Made by a program: the position numbers and the translations under genes. The notes beneath the pieces were generated by a model. The model had not been told where the DNA came from. It was given only the letters and a program-made list of their open reading frames with translations, and did not search any database. This document shows positions 46,646 through 57,783 of a DNA stretch of 64,000 nt, piece by piece. The stretch's first letter is position 1; each line of letters starts with the position of its first letter. Source of the DNA: Tindallia sp. MSAO_Bac2 (GTDB lineage Bacteria; Bacillota; Clostridia; Peptostreptococcales; Tindalliaceae). The DNA lies in assembly GCA_003838145.1 (NCBI GenBank), contig QYZZ01000033.1, positions 1-64,000 on the forward strand, read 5' to 3'.

Positions 46646-49057
46646 TTAAATGTTCGGATTTTCTGCCTCCAGCTGAAATCCATCCTCCCGAAACAAACTT
46701 AAGCAGGCATCCGCCACCGCTTCATCATACCAGTAACCCCGGTATACTTCTATTTCCTTGAGGGCATAGTCCAATCCCAATGCCGGTCGTTGAGGGCGGT
46801 GCGAAGAGATGGCCTCCACCACATCTGATACCATTAAAATTTTTGCTCCCAGCAGAATTTCTTCCCTTTTCAGTCCATTAGGGTAGCCGGAACCATCTAT
46901 TTTTTCATGATGCTGTAAAATCATGTCAGCAACAGGCCAGTCAAAATCAATATCTGCCAGTACATCATAAGCATTCTGAGGGTGGGTTTTAATGAACTCG
47001 AATTCCAGCGGTGTCAGCCGGGAAGGCTTGCTGAGAATTTCCGAAGGAATGATGATCTTCCCTATGTCATGCAAGGCAGCCGCAATCCAAAGGCCCTGGA
47101 TCTGACTTTCGTGCATGTTCATTTTCCTCCCAATAGCTACAGCTAACTGAGCTACTCGCTGCTGGTGTCCAAAAATATATAAGTCCCGCTTTTCCGATAG
47201 TTTAGCAAAACTGTTAACGGTTTCTGTCAATGCTCTTTTCAATTGCTCTTCTATCCGTTTTTGACCGGAAATATCAGTGTAAGTAGCCTGATGACCGGCA
47301 ATTTTGCCGTCCACCATAATTGGGCCTCCACGAATGATCACTGGTATCTCTTTACCGTGTTTGGAGTATCTCAGGGTTTCAACCTCCAGGTTCTGAAGGC
47401 GGCCGGCGAGTCTTTCGATTCTTTTGGCTTCCTCCAGCTGATGAGGTGCCACTATTAAATCGTCAATTCTTTGACCCCGACACTCTTTAGCAGTATATTC
47501 AAAAGTATCTGCAAATTTCCGATTCACATTTTTAATGATCATGTCTTTCGTCATATGAACAATGGCGTCAGGTGATTGCTGGAAAAATGAAGACAAAATC
47601 TGTTCCTGATAGCTCATGGCTTTTTCCAGTTCTTTTTCTTCTGAAATATCAGTAATGATTCCGCTGAATTGTTGTAATTTGCCATTGTCATTCCAACGCA
47701 CCGGCCTGCCGCTGATTCTTGCCCAGAAAGAGCCGCCGTCTTTACGTCGCATCAGAATCTCTTTCTGATAGTTTTTTTCTTCCCGTATTGTTTCTTCATC
47801 ACTTTTCAGTACTTCTGACCGAACAGAAGGGTCGATTCGCTCATTCCATTCTTCCGTCGTAATGATTTCATCTGAGAGCCCCAATATTCTTCGACTTCCC
47901 GCATCAAGGTAGATGGTTTTATTTTCCAGATCCCATTCCCATATCCCGGAACCGCTGCCTTCCAGCACAAAAGTAAGCTGTCGCCTGTTCTCTATCAGAC
48001 GGTTCATTTTTTCACGCCATCCGCTTATGTCTGTGTGGGTTCCGGTGATTCGGAGAGGTTGCCCATTTTCATCCCACGCCACCACCTTCCCCCTTGAGAG
48101 TATCCAGCAGTAACTGCCGTCTTTTTTTCTCATTCGGAACTCATAACGATGAAAAAGATACTCCCCGTTACGAAACTGTTGAAGGATTTTATGTATTCGC
48201 TGATGGTCCTCCGGATGAATATGGTCAGCGAAAAAATCAATGCTGTTTTCAATTTCTTCCTTCGTATATCCCAGCATACCGGCCCACTGTTCCGTTATTG
48301 TGTTTTTGCCTTCCGTCAGATCCCAGTCCCACACTCCGTCCTGGCTACCTTCTATGGCAAAGCTCCAGCGCTCCTTGCTGCTTTTAATCTGGCTTTCCTG
48401 CCGCTTCAATTGCTTATAGTGCTCCTGAAGTTCCTGTTCAGTGGCCCGAAGCTGTTGAATGGAAACTTCCCGCTGCTGATTTACTGCACTCAACTCAGCA
48501 CGAACAGACTGCCGATCCTGAGTTCCCTGTATCATTTCAGCAAAATACTCCGTCAGCATTTGCAAAAACGATAAGTGCTGATTCAGTTCCATAATAGACA
48601 GTACCGGAACTTCCTGTAGGCTTTTAAGATAATTTTCTTCATCAAATCCGAATTTTTTTGCCTGTTGGCGGAACCTTTCCTGATTAGGAGGTTCAAGGAA
48701 AAATTCTCCAAGAATCAATGTGGCTACTTTCCTCTCTCCAGCCATAATGGGCACCGCAACATTTATCAGACCATTTGCGCAGGTTTGCCGGTAACTCGTC
48801 TGACTGGACTTATCCGTGATCAGACGAACCATTTTTTTATTGCTAAATCGGCAGCATTCTTTTGCCTCCGGATTTTTTTGATGAAACTCCCTGCAGAGCC
48901 TTTGATGAGACGCCTCTGTCACCGAGTTTCCTTCCATATCCATCAACAAAGCAGTTAAACCTGTAGATTTTTGAAAGTCTGTTAGTATTTCCCTGAATCG
49001 TTGAAATTCATCATTTTTTTCCAGCTGCAACGGTTTTTCGAGAGACACAGTTCTCAT
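46646..49057 (-). CDS. PocR-PAS-PAS-PAS-HD-GYP signalling protein (downstream paralog)
   Basis: About 803 aa, apparently soluble. A PocR ligand-binding domain (about 10-175, with CREFHQKN, ECCRF and a later QTCANGL cysteine) is followed by a coiled coil and three PAS domains (about 220-340, 345-465, 475-595). The C-terminal HD-GYP phosphodiesterase has HDIGKIIIPSEILSKP, ILQHHEKIDGSGYP and is expected to degrade c-di-GMP. The ATG at 49057 is preferred, preceded by AGGGAAAGGAG; GTG 49048 is possible. A neighbouring gene 25 bp upstream encodes a full-length paralog. Confidence 0.85.
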   Translation of the reverse strand: MRTVSLEKPLQLEKNDEFQRFREILTDFQKSTGLTALLMDMEGNSVTEASHQRLCREFHQKNPEAKECCRFSNKKMVRLITDKSSQTSYRQTCANGLINVAVPIMAGERKVATLILGEFFLEPPNQERFRQQAKKFGFDEENYLKSLQEVPVLSIMELNQHLSFLQMLTEYFAEMIQGTQDRQSVRAELSAVNQQREVSIQQLRATEQELQEHYKQLKRQESQIKSSKERWSFAIEGSQDGVWDWDLTEGKNTITEQWAGMLGYTKEEIENSIDFFADHIHPEDHQRIHKILQQFRNGEYLFHRYEFRMRKKDGSYCWILSRGKVVAWDENGQPLRITGTHTDISGWREKMNRLIENRRQLTFVLEGSGSGIWEWDLENKTIYLDAGSRRILGLSDEIITTEEWNERIDPSVRSEVLKSDEETIREEKNYQKEILMRRKDGGSFWARISGRPVRWNDNGKLQQFSGIITDISEEKELEKAMSYQEQILSSFFQQSPDAIVHMTKDMIIKNVNRKFADTFEYTAKECRGQRIDDLIVAPHQLEEAKRIERLAGRLQNLEVETLRYSKHGKEIPVIIRGGPIMVDGKIAGHQATYTDISGQKRIEEQLKRALTETVNSFAKLSEKRDLYIFGHQQRVAQLAVAIGRKMNMHESQIQGLWIAAALHDIGKIIIPSEILSKPSRLTPLEFEFIKTHPQNAYDVLADIDFDWPVADMILQHHEKIDGSGYPNGLKREEILLGAKILMVSDVVEAISSHRPQRPALGLDYALKEIEVYRGYWYDEAVADACLSLFREDGFQLEAENPNI

Positions 49058-49081
49058 CTCCTTTCCCTGGACTCTCAACAA

Positions 49082-51454
49082 TTACTCAAAGTCGAAAGAC
49101 CCATCTTGAAATAATGCAAGACATATTTCAGCCATTTCATCATCATACCAGCTGTCTTTTCTATTCTGAATTTCTTTCAAAGCCACATCAATACCCAGAG
49201 CCGGCCGGTAGGGACGATGAGAAGAGATAGCTTCTACCACATCAGCAATAATTAAAATTCTGGCCTCAGGAAGTATATCATTTTTTTGCAATCCCTGCGG
49301 GTAGCCACTGCCATCAATACGTTCATGGTGTTGCAGAACCATATCTGCTACCGGCCATTCAAACTCAATGTTTTTCAGGATATCATACGCATTCTGCGGG
49401 TGGGTTTTAATGTATTCAAACTCCAGTTTTGTCAGACGGGATGGCTTGCTAAGAATCTCTGACGGGATCATTATTTTTCCTATATCATGAAGCAAAGCTG
49501 CAGTTCTCAGTCCTTCGACGCGGTGTTCTCCCCATCCAAGGGCCTTACCAATAGCCGACGCCAAACCAGCCACTCTTTTCTGGTGATCAGCGGTATATAA
49601 ATCTCTTTTTTCTGATATTCTGGAAAGACTCCGGACTGTATCCTTCAGGGTTTTTCTCAGTTGATTTTCCGTTTGGATCAATTTGCTGATATCTGTATAG
49701 CTACCCTGGGCACCAACTACCTTTTTATCCACCACGGCAGGTCCTACCCGGATAATAACCGGCACTGTTTCCCCATTCTTTTTCTTTCGAAGACCACGGC
49801 CTTCGAAGTGCTGATTATGATAGGGAGCAGCCGATATCTGGCGTCCTTCAGTCATGTTCTTTTCCGGCACAACCAGCTGATCGAGGTCCTTTCCATATGC
49901 TTCTTCTTCCGAATAACCAAAAATTTCTTCAAAACGACGGTTAATCATTCTAATTATATTTTTTCCATTCTGAAAGGAAGAATATACCAACGCATCCGGC
50001 GAATAATCAAACAGGGCTTCCAGTTCTTTTTGCTGCCTTTCAAATTCTGAACTTTTTTTAATTTTTTCCGTTATATCTGTCAGCATCCCACTGACACGAA
50101 GAATGTTCCCGTCATCGTCATAATCGACAGCTCTTCCTCTATCCAGTACCCATCGGATGGTTCCGTCCGGTCTCAGAATCCGATATTGATGATTGAAGCT
50201 CTGTTTTTTACTGAATTTTTCTTTTTCTTCCTCAACAATTCTATCCCGGTCTTCTGGATGAATTAGCTGCTTCCAGGTATCTGGCGATACATTGTTGCTT
50301 TCTATTCCCCATATTTCCTTTGTATTGTCCGATATAACCGCCTTACCAGTCTCATAGTTGGTGTCCCACCATCCGTCACCACTGGCATCCAGTGCCACTT
50401 CTATTCGACGCTGGCTTTCTTCCAGCTTTTGTTCCAATTGCCTGTTTTCCGTCACATCTGTCTGAGTTCCCACAACTCTCTGAGGCTTTCCGTCAGCATC
50501 CCATTCAAATACTTTTCCACGACTTCGAATCCAACGGTAGCTTCCATTCGCAGCTTTCATCCGAAATTCATATTCCCATTGTTCGTACTCTCCATTCATA
50601 AACCCATCCAGTGTTTTGTCCACCAGGCTTATGTCCTCCGGATGAATGAGTGACTTAAAGAAGCTGAAAGTGTTTTTAGCCTGGGAAGGCTCATAACCCA
50701 ACATTTCCGACCAACGGTGAGAGACGTAATTTTTGCCCGTAGGAATATGCCAGTCCCAGACACCATCCCGGCTGCCTTCCACAGCGAAAGCATATCGCTC
50801 CTCTGTCTCGCGCAACATCCTCTCTTTGACCAGCAGTTCTTCATATTGATTCCTCAGTTGTTGCTCAGAATCCTGTAGCAACTGAAAAGTTTTTTCCAGT
50901 TCCTCATTGGACTTTATCAGTTCTTGTTCTTCTTCAGCCTGAAGATCTTTAGTTAATTCCACAGAGATGGCAAAGGCAGCCAGCCGGTGAACCATTCGCA
51001 GATGTAATAAAAGTTTTTCCTTGCTGATGACCGGCACTTTTTTGATTTTTTCAAGGTATATTTTTTTATCAAAACCGTACAACTCTGCCTGTTTCGCAAA
51101 AAAATCCAGATCCGGCGGCTCCAGAAAGAACTGGCCACCAAAAACACAGCCAATTTTCTGCCCGTTTTGAGTTATATTCATCACTGCATTCCCAATCCCC
51201 AAAGGACAGGTATACAGAACGTATTCTTCCTGATCCTGATGCTTCATTCTACAGTGGGTCTTTTCACTCTCAACACATTGCCGGTATGTATCTTCATTGA
51301 CTCGATGAAATTCCCGGCAAACAGGCTGGGGGTCCGAAGAAGCAAGAAGCTGGCCACTTTGATCCATTAAGGCTGCCGTTAATCCGGTCATTATCTTAAG
51401 ACTTTCAAAGAGTCGGGTAATTTTTTCCTGGGATTCAAGCGCTAAAGTCATCAT
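49082..51454 (-). CDS. PocR-PAS-PAS-PAS-HD-GYP signalling protein (upstream paralog)
   Basis: 790 aa, same domain order as the downstream gene. PocR domain about 10-170 with cysteines at CREFHR, QCVESEKTHC and YTCPLG; coiled coil; three PAS/PAC regions; HD-GYP with LLHDIGKIMIPSEILSKP and LQHHERIDGSGYP. The metal-binding HD, HHE and DGSGYP residues are intact. AAGGGTGA precedes the ATG. Strong similarity along the whole length indicates tandem duplication. PocR domains bind small ligands such as propanediol-type compounds in Salmonella; the ligand here is unknown. Confidence 0.86.
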   Translation of the reverse strand: MMTLALESQEKITRLFESLKIMTGLTAALMDQSGQLLASSDPQPVCREFHRVNEDTYRQCVESEKTHCRMKHQDQEEYVLYTCPLGIGNAVMNITQNGQKIGCVFGGQFFLEPPDLDFFAKQAELYGFDKKIYLEKIKKVPVISKEKLLLHLRMVHRLAAFAISVELTKDLQAEEEQELIKSNEELEKTFQLLQDSEQQLRNQYEELLVKERMLRETEERYAFAVEGSRDGVWDWHIPTGKNYVSHRWSEMLGYEPSQAKNTFSFFKSLIHPEDISLVDKTLDGFMNGEYEQWEYEFRMKAANGSYRWIRSRGKVFEWDADGKPQRVVGTQTDVTENRQLEQKLEESQRRIEVALDASGDGWWDTNYETGKAVISDNTKEIWGIESNNVSPDTWKQLIHPEDRDRIVEEEKEKFSKKQSFNHQYRILRPDGTIRWVLDRGRAVDYDDDGNILRVSGMLTDITEKIKKSSEFERQQKELEALFDYSPDALVYSSFQNGKNIIRMINRRFEEIFGYSEEEAYGKDLDQLVVPEKNMTEGRQISAAPYHNQHFEGRGLRKKKNGETVPVIIRVGPAVVDKKVVGAQGSYTDISKLIQTENQLRKTLKDTVRSLSRISEKRDLYTADHQKRVAGLASAIGKALGWGEHRVEGLRTAALLHDIGKIMIPSEILSKPSRLTKLEFEYIKTHPQNAYDILKNIEFEWPVADMVLQHHERIDGSGYPQGLQKNDILPEARILIIADVVEAISSHRPYRPALGIDVALKEIQNRKDSWYDDEMAEICLALFQDGSFDFE

Positions 51455-51568
51455 TCGTCACCCTTTTTTCTGTCTCGGAAACTCAAGTCCGGTTGAGCTA
51501 TTGCTCTTATATATAGTATACGACATTGAAGCCAAATTTCCTTTCCTTTTTTACAAAATTCAACACAG

Positions 51569-51602
51569 AAAAAGCGAGTCCCGCCCAGAGACTCACTTTT
51601 TT
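51569..51602. terminator. bidirectional-looking terminator after tetR
   Basis: AAAAAGTGAGTC / GACTCGCTTTTT 12-bp stem with 9-nt loop on the minus strand, A-rich before and T-rich after. It closes the TetR gene upstream of the PocR genes. Confidence 0.85.
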
Positions 51603-51613
51603 CTAAGGTGTTT

Positions 51614-52198
51614 CTATTTAATTCCGTTCCAGAAAAATTCCCAGGATGCTTCCGCATGCTTTTCCGAAAGCTCCAGTTGTCCGCTGATTAGCTGCAAAAC
51701 ATATCCTGTCACAAATCGGTGAAATGCTTCCAAAATATCTTTTATATCAGATTTTGGCATTTTCTTTTTCTGGCTTCCTGCAACAAATTCACTTATTTTT
51801 TCTGCATACTGCTTGCGCCACGTCATGTGCATTTCCTGAATTCTCTCCCTCATAGAGGCCACCGGAAAAAGGACATTTCTCAGTAAAAAAGTGTATTCTT
51901 CCTTCTGATTTCGATAATAATCCAGCAATGCTTTATAAATATATTGCAGACGTTCTTCAGCAATCTGGCTGGGGCAGCTTTCTATAGCTTCATCAATAAC
52001 TTGCTGGTGAAGCGCTTCCGACTCTTTGATCATTTGCATGTACAGGAGTTCTTTGGAATCGAAATAGTAATAAAAGGATGGTGCGGTGATACCAATTTCG
52101 TTACAGATGTCGCGGATAGTCGTAGCTTCATATCCTTTTTCATTGAAGAGTCTCATAGAGATTCTCTTAATTCTCTCTGCTGATTCGTGTTCTCTCAC
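51614..52198 (-). CDS. TetR family transcriptional regulator
   Basis: 194 aa. N-terminal HTH of TetR type at about 10-55 (RISMRLFNEKGYEATTIRDIC, ITAPSFYYYFDSKELLY). The C-terminal ligand domain is not assignable. The GTG start is 8 nt after AGAGGTG. A partial palindrome lies in its own promoter region, suggesting autoregulation. Its targets are unknown; both neighbours are separate units. Confidence 0.85.
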   Translation of the reverse strand: MREHESAERIKRISMRLFNEKGYEATTIRDICNEIGITAPSFYYYFDSKELLYMQMIKESEALHQQVIDEAIESCPSQIAEERLQYIYKALLDYYRNQKEEYTFLLRNVLFPVASMRERIQEMHMTWRKQYAEKISEFVAGSQKKKMPKSDIKDILEAFHRFVTGYVLQLISGQLELSEKHAEASWEFFWNGIK

Positions 52199-52234
52199 GT
52201 TTTACACCTCTTTCTACCTATCGTTAGTTGATTC

Positions 52235-52253
52235 CATTGTATACGTTATAATG
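52235..52253. promoter_or_regulatory. imperfect palindrome upstream of tetR
   Basis: CATTATAACGTATACAATG on the minus strand is partly self-complementary and overlaps possible -10 sequences of the TetR gene. It is a candidate autoregulatory operator only. Confidence 0.3.
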
Positions 52254-52301
52254 AAAGAAATCAAGTAATTTTCATTCAAATTGACCGATATAAATTCATT
52301 T

Positions 52302-53840
52302 CTACTCCCACTCCACTGTTGCCGGCGGCTTCGAGGTTATATCGTATACAATTCGGTTAACATGATCCACCTCATTAACAATGCGGTTTGAGATTATTTC
52401 CAGCACATCATGAGGTATCCTTGCCCAGTCAGCTGTCATGGCATCGGAACTGGTGATGGCCCGGACGGCTACAGTATGGGCATAAGTACGCTCATCACCC
52501 ATAACGCCAACAGTCTGTACATCAGGAAGAACAGCGAAATATTGCCAGATACTGCGGTCCATTCCGGCTTTTTTGATTTCTTCTCTGACAATGGCATCGG
52601 CTTCACGGACAATTTCCAGTTTCTCTGCAGTGATCTCTCCCAGCACACGAACAGCTAAACCCGGTCCGGGGAATGGCTGTCGCCATACTATTTCGTCCGG
52701 CAGACCCAGGGCTGTTCCAACAGCTCTCACTTCGTCTTTAAACAGATATTTAAAAGGTTCAATCAGTTGGAATGTCATATCTTCCGGCAAGCCACCCACA
52801 TTGTGATGGCTTTTTATAACAGAAGCTGTTTCCGTTCCGCTTTCAATAATATCCGGATACAACGTCCCCTGCACCAGAAAATCCATTTGTCCCAATTTTC
52901 CAGCCTCTTCTTCAAAAAGGCGGATAAAGGATTCTCCAATAAATTTACGTTTCATTTCCGGATCCGTAACACCTGACAACCCTTTCAGAAAACGTTCCTG
53001 ACCGTTTACTCGAATGAAGTTCATCTTAAACTGCTTTCGGAAAAGATTTTCAACCTGCTCCGGTTCATCCTTTCGCAGGAGTCCATGATCCACGAAAACG
53101 CAGGTCAGCTGATCACCCACAGCCTGATGAACCAATACCGCCGCAACAGAAGAATCCACTCCGCCGGAAAGAGCACATAGTACTTTCTTGTCCCCGACCT
53201 GCCGTCGGATTTCTTCAATGGTTTCTTCAATAAAATTACCGGTGGTCCATTGACCTTCACAGCCGCAACCCTCATAGAGGAAGTTACGAAGGATTTCCGT
53301 GCCCAGCTCCGTGTGTTCCACTTCCGGATGAAACTGAAGCGCATAACATTTTTTCGCTGTGTTTTCCATAGCTGCCACCGGACAGTCTTTTGTGGAAGCC
53401 GTTACACGAAAACCTTCCGGTTCCTGTTGAATCGAATCCGTATGACTCATCCAGCATACCAGTTCACTGCCAATGTTAGAAAACAGAATCGAATCATTTT
53501 CCAGTGACAATTTTGTCTTCCCATACTCACGTTTATCCGCTCTGGCCACAGCACCGCCAAAATGTGCTGCCATCAGCTGACCTCCATAGCAAATTCCCAG
53601 TATCGGAATGTCCAGATCGAAAAGACCCGGGTCACATTTCGGCGCATTCTCCTGATAAACACTGGCCGGTCCACCCGTCAGAATGATGCCCGTTGGTTGT
53701 TTTTTCCTGACTTCTTCCACACTGATGCGATATGGCACCACTTCACAATATACCTGGCATTCTCTTACCCGGCGGGCAATCAGCTGATTATACTGGCCGC
53801 CAAAATCAAGTATGAGAATATTTTCTTTCGCTAGCTCCAT
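52302..53840 (-). CDS. guaA: GMP synthase (glutamine-hydrolysing)
   Basis: 512 aa. Converts XMP to GMP. GATase domain with [27 protein letters not shown] (nucleophile Cys) and [11 protein letters not shown] pyrophosphatase domain with the P-loop [14 protein letters not shown]; dimerisation domain with [15 protein letters not shown]. The ATG at 53840 is 7 nt after GGGAG, while the longer frame overlaps guaB. Operon with guaB. Confidence 0.97.
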   Translation of the reverse strand: MELAKENILILDFGGQYNQLIARRVRECQVYCEVVPYRISVEEVRKKQPTGIILTGGPASVYQENAPKCDPGLFDLDIPILGICYGGQLMAAHFGGAVARADKREYGKTKLSLENDSILFSNIGSELVCWMSHTDSIQQEPEGFRVTASTKDCPVAAMENTAKKCYALQFHPEVEHTELGTEILRNFLYEGCGCEGQWTTGNFIEETIEEIRRQVGDKKVLCALSGGVDSSVAAVLVHQAVGDQLTCVFVDHGLLRKDEPEQVENLFRKQFKMNFIRVNGQERFLKGLSGVTDPEMKRKFIGESFIRLFEEEAGKLGQMDFLVQGTLYPDIIESGTETASVIKSHHNVGGLPEDMTFQLIEPFKYLFKDEVRAVGTALGLPDEIVWRQPFPGPGLAVRVLGEITAEKLEIVREADAIVREEIKKAGMDRSIWQYFAVLPDVQTVGVMGDERTYAHTVAVRAITSSDAMTADWARIPHDVLEIISNRIVNEVDHVNRIVYDITSKPPATVEWE

Positions 53841-53863
53841 TTTCCGACTCCCTTTCATTCCCA

Positions 53864-55431
<1,568 letters not shown>

Positions 55432-55432
55432 A

Positions 55433-55837
55433 TTAGGTTTGTCTCTCTTTTTTTTCTTCAGTTTTCTTCATAAACGATTCTTTGTTGACAATAAATCGTT
55501 CATGAATTCCTTCACCGATTCGTTCTTCATCATCATAGGCTGCCACTTCAAAAACAAGGCGCTTCCCTTTTGTTTCAACCAGCCTGGCCTCCGCATAAAC
55601 ACGCATGCCCTTTGGGGTTGCCGCCATATGCCGCACATCCAGCCGGGTTCCAACAGTACTCCACCCTGCAGGCAAGTGAGCATCAACAGCCGTCAAAGCA
55701 GCATTTTCCATCAGACCAATCATAGCTGGTGTGGCGAATACCTCAATTCCACCACTGCCGTAAGCTACAGCTGTTTTATCCTCAGCCACAGTCACCGCCG
55801 CTCTTCCAATCAAACCTTGTTCCAGATTAAATTCCAT
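55433..55837 (-). CDS. FlK-like hotdog thioesterase family protein
   Basis: 134 aa hotdog-fold protein. FATPAMIGLMENAALTAVDAHLPAG with the Glu in LMENAA, and STVGTRLDVRHMAATPKGM resemble the fluoroacetyl-CoA thioesterase-like family, which hydrolyses or binds acyl-CoA. The true substrate is unknown. It is downstream of the Zn-ribbon gene on the same strand. Confidence 0.8.
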   Translation of the reverse strand: MEFNLEQGLIGRAAVTVAEDKTAVAYGSGGIEVFATPAMIGLMENAALTAVDAHLPAGWSTVGTRLDVRHMAATPKGMRVYAEARLVETKGKRLVFEVAAYDDEERIGEGIHERFIVNKESFMKKTEEKKERQT

Positions 55838-55871
55838 GCCTCACCCTCCATTCTTCGGTTTTGTTGTTCCG

Positions 55872-56069
55872 TTATTTTATAAACCAGTAGACATAGCCAC
55901 AGTAATCACACACGTAATTTTGAGCCGGTTTATTGGCCCAGTCAAAGCCAAGAAAAGTTGCACCAGCTGTGTTCATTAGTGTTTCCCTTTCCCAGAATTC
56001 TTCTCTTTCACAAACAGGGCAAATCAATTGATTTCCCCTGATCTCTATTTTGCTCGCTTTTCTTTTCAT
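55872..56069 (-). CDS. small zinc-ribbon protein (COG3478-like)
   Basis: 65 aa. Two CxxC pairs: C17/C20 (CPVC) and C54/C57 (CDYC), with FLGFDWANKPAQNYVC and CGYVYWF, typical of predicted nucleic-acid-binding zinc ribbons. Its start overlaps the aldo/keto reductase stop by 4 bp (ATGA), so it is coupled. Function unknown. Confidence 0.75.
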   Translation of the reverse strand: MKRKASKIEIRGNQLICPVCEREEFWERETLMNTAGATFLGFDWANKPAQNYVCDYCGYVYWFIK

Positions 56070-57184
56070 TCAGACCACCACCTTCGATTCGCCATCATGC
56101 TGTTCATTTCCTGCAGGCGGTCAATAATGGGCAGTTTTTGTGTGCATAGTGACTCACAGATACCACAGGCCGTACAGTCACCGGGCAGCAAGTCTTTTTC
56201 TTTCAAGTCCTTTTTGTCCCGGTACCACTGCAACTGCTGAAACATTTCTTCTTCACCCATTAAAAGATAAAGGTTGTAGGCTTCCATATAATAATTCATC
56301 TTTATTTTTAAGGGGCATTTACGGCAATATTGACAGTTGGTACAAAGTTGATCCATAAATGAGGTTACTTTCCCCCTGATTTCTTCAACTTTTGCATCCG
56401 ATACCTGGAGGGGCCGGTCAATCACCTTAATGTTTTCATCCACTTCCTCCAGACTGCCCATCCCTGCCAGGGCTACGGTTATTCCTTCCTGTGCAGCATT
56501 AAAGCGAAGGGCTGCCTGGGGAACGGTTTCATCCCAGTGCTCACGGATAAAGTCAAAGTAATCCTGATGCCTGGGGATCAGGCCACCGCCCAGAGGGTTC
56601 ATCGTTACAACACCGATCTGGTGTCTGCGGGCTGCGTCCACTCCCTGCTGCCTAAAGGGATGGTTAATTACATTATAACCCAGCAAAACACCTTCAAAAA
56701 CATCGTCCTTTATAATGGCTTCAATGTCTTCCCCTTTGCAATGGGTCGAAAAGCAAAGATGTTCGATGAGTCCTTCTTCCTTTGCCTTCAGCGCTCCTTC
56801 GTAGGGTCCTCCGGGAACCATTATGCGCTGATATTGGTCCAAGTCCATAATGCACCACATATGATAAAAGTTTATTTTCTCCAGATTCATTCGCTTAAGA
56901 GAGGTTTCAATTCGATGCCGCACATCAGCGGCTGTTTCATCACTGTTAATACTGCTTTTTGTGGAAACATAAAAGGGTGCCGGCATTTTCTGAAAGGCCT
57001 TACCAAAAATATCTTCGCTTCTATCGTCATTATAGAAAGGAGCCGTATCAAAATAGTTGATGCCATTGCTGCTGGCATACCTCACCACTTCAGCGCCATA
57101 ATCGTCGTCCTCGCCGAAACGCATTCCTCCCATACCGATGACAGAAACATGCTTTCCAGTTTTTCCATAAGGTCTGTAAATCAA
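56066..57184 (-). CDS. aldo/keto reductase with C-terminal ferredoxin-like clusters
   Basis: 372 aa. The AKR barrel occupies about 1-275 (GMGGMRFGEDDD, YFDTAPFYNDDRSEDIFGKA with the catalytic Asp/Tyr region, and YHMWCIMDL). The C-terminal part has CxxCxxCxxxC clusters (CTNCQYCRKCP and CTACGICESLC), so it likely binds iron-sulfur clusters. Substrate unknown; this class of clustered AKR is common in anaerobes. TTG start behind GAGGTGA. A promoter is upstream at 57244-57272. Confidence 0.88.
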   Translation of the reverse strand: MIYRPYGKTGKHVSVIGMGGMRFGEDDDYGAEVVRYASSNGINYFDTAPFYNDDRSEDIFGKAFQKMPAPFYVSTKSSINSDETAADVRHRIETSLKRMNLEKINFYHMWCIMDLDQYQRIMVPGGPYEGALKAKEEGLIEHLCFSTHCKGEDIEAIIKDDVFEGVLLGYNVINHPFRQQGVDAARRHQIGVVTMNPLGGGLIPRHQDYFDFIREHWDETVPQAALRFNAAQEGITVALAGMGSLEEVDENIKVIDRPLQVSDAKVEEIRGKVTSFMDQLCTNCQYCRKCPLKIKMNYYMEAYNLYLLMGEEEMFQQLQWYRDKKDLKEKDLLPGDCTACGICESLCTQKLPIIDRLQEMNSMMANRRWWSE

Positions 57185-57243
57185 TTATCTCACCTCGGGC
57201 CTGCTGAATTTTATGGATTGTAAAATTTGTTCATAATATACCA

Positions 57244-57272
57244 ATTATACTGTATTTCATTCTTTACGTCCA
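57244..57272 (-). promoter_or_regulatory. promoter of the aldo/keto reductase operon
   Basis: On the minus strand TGGACG (57267-57272), 17 bp, TATAAT (57244-57249). The -35 matches 4 of 6 consensus bases. Confidence 0.6.
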
Positions 57273-57293
57273 CACCGATATTTAAGCAAAATA

Positions 57294-57336
57294 ATAACCG
57301 GACCTCTCAATTACCGCTTAAGAAAGGTCCGGTTAT
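57294..57336 (-). terminator. hairpin ending the orphan transcription unit
   Basis: ATAACCGGACC / GGTCCGGTTAT perfect 11-bp stem around a 21-nt loop, followed on the minus strand by TATTTTGC. The T-tract is weak, so its role as terminator is likely but not certain. Confidence 0.6.
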
Positions 57337-57783
57337 ACAAAATAGAATCCTCTTACTTCAGACAGACTATGCAGTTCTTTCACTCCTTCGGTACTTACTT
57401 GCATTGCATTCCTTCTTTCGCTGGTCTAATTGTCGTAACATCAACGACAACTGTTCCTTCGATGTGAGAAACAAACCATTTTTACTTCTTTACTTCTTTA
57501 CTTCTTTACTTCTTTACTTCTTTACTTCTTTACTTCTTTACTTCTTTACTTCTTTACTTCTTTACTTCTTTACTTCTTTACTTCTTTACTTCTTTACTTC
57601 TTTTAAAGCTATATTTCAGGTGTTGCTGTACTACTGGTACTGCCTTTCTGCTTTTGAAGCGGTCTTACTTTTTGGAAATCCTTCTCTTCCAAACTTTTCA
57701 TTCACACTTCCAAACTCAGTTCCCTGCATAATCTTTGCGTCTTACAGAGGATTCAAGGAAGGAGTTTCTCTTCCTGTAACCAT
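57337..57783 (-). other. orphan transcription unit of unknown nature
   Basis: About 450 bp between a strong minus-strand promoter and a hairpin. All minus frames stop within the 8-bp repeat tract, so no long protein is encoded. Very short possible ORFs occur (for example 30 codons starting MKSLEEKD and 32 codons starting MQGTEFG) with no good ribosome binding site. Several hairpins are seen: TTACAG / CTGTAA near 57740-57780, TTTGGAA / TTCCAAA near 57670-57695, and TTGTCGT / ACGACAA near 57430-57450. It may be a non-coding RNA or the remnant of a small gene. Confidence 0.4.
57484..57603 (+). repeat. 15 perfect copies of an 8-bp tandem repeat
   Basis: ACTTCTTT is repeated 15 times without any mismatch (120 bp); the minus strand reads AAAGAAGT. 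It is non-coding on the minus strand, where every frame contains TAA. The perfect array suggests recent slippage and probable variation in copy number. Confidence 0.95.

Noticed and set aside
57484..57603. CRISPR-like array
   Set aside because: The unit is 8 bp with no spacers and no cas genes nearby, so it is a simple tandem repeat.
57720..57780. Possible c-di-GMP-I riboswitch (GACGCAAAG present in the orphan unit)
   Set aside because: Only that short core-like string matches. The other conserved blocks and the two-helix layout could not be found.
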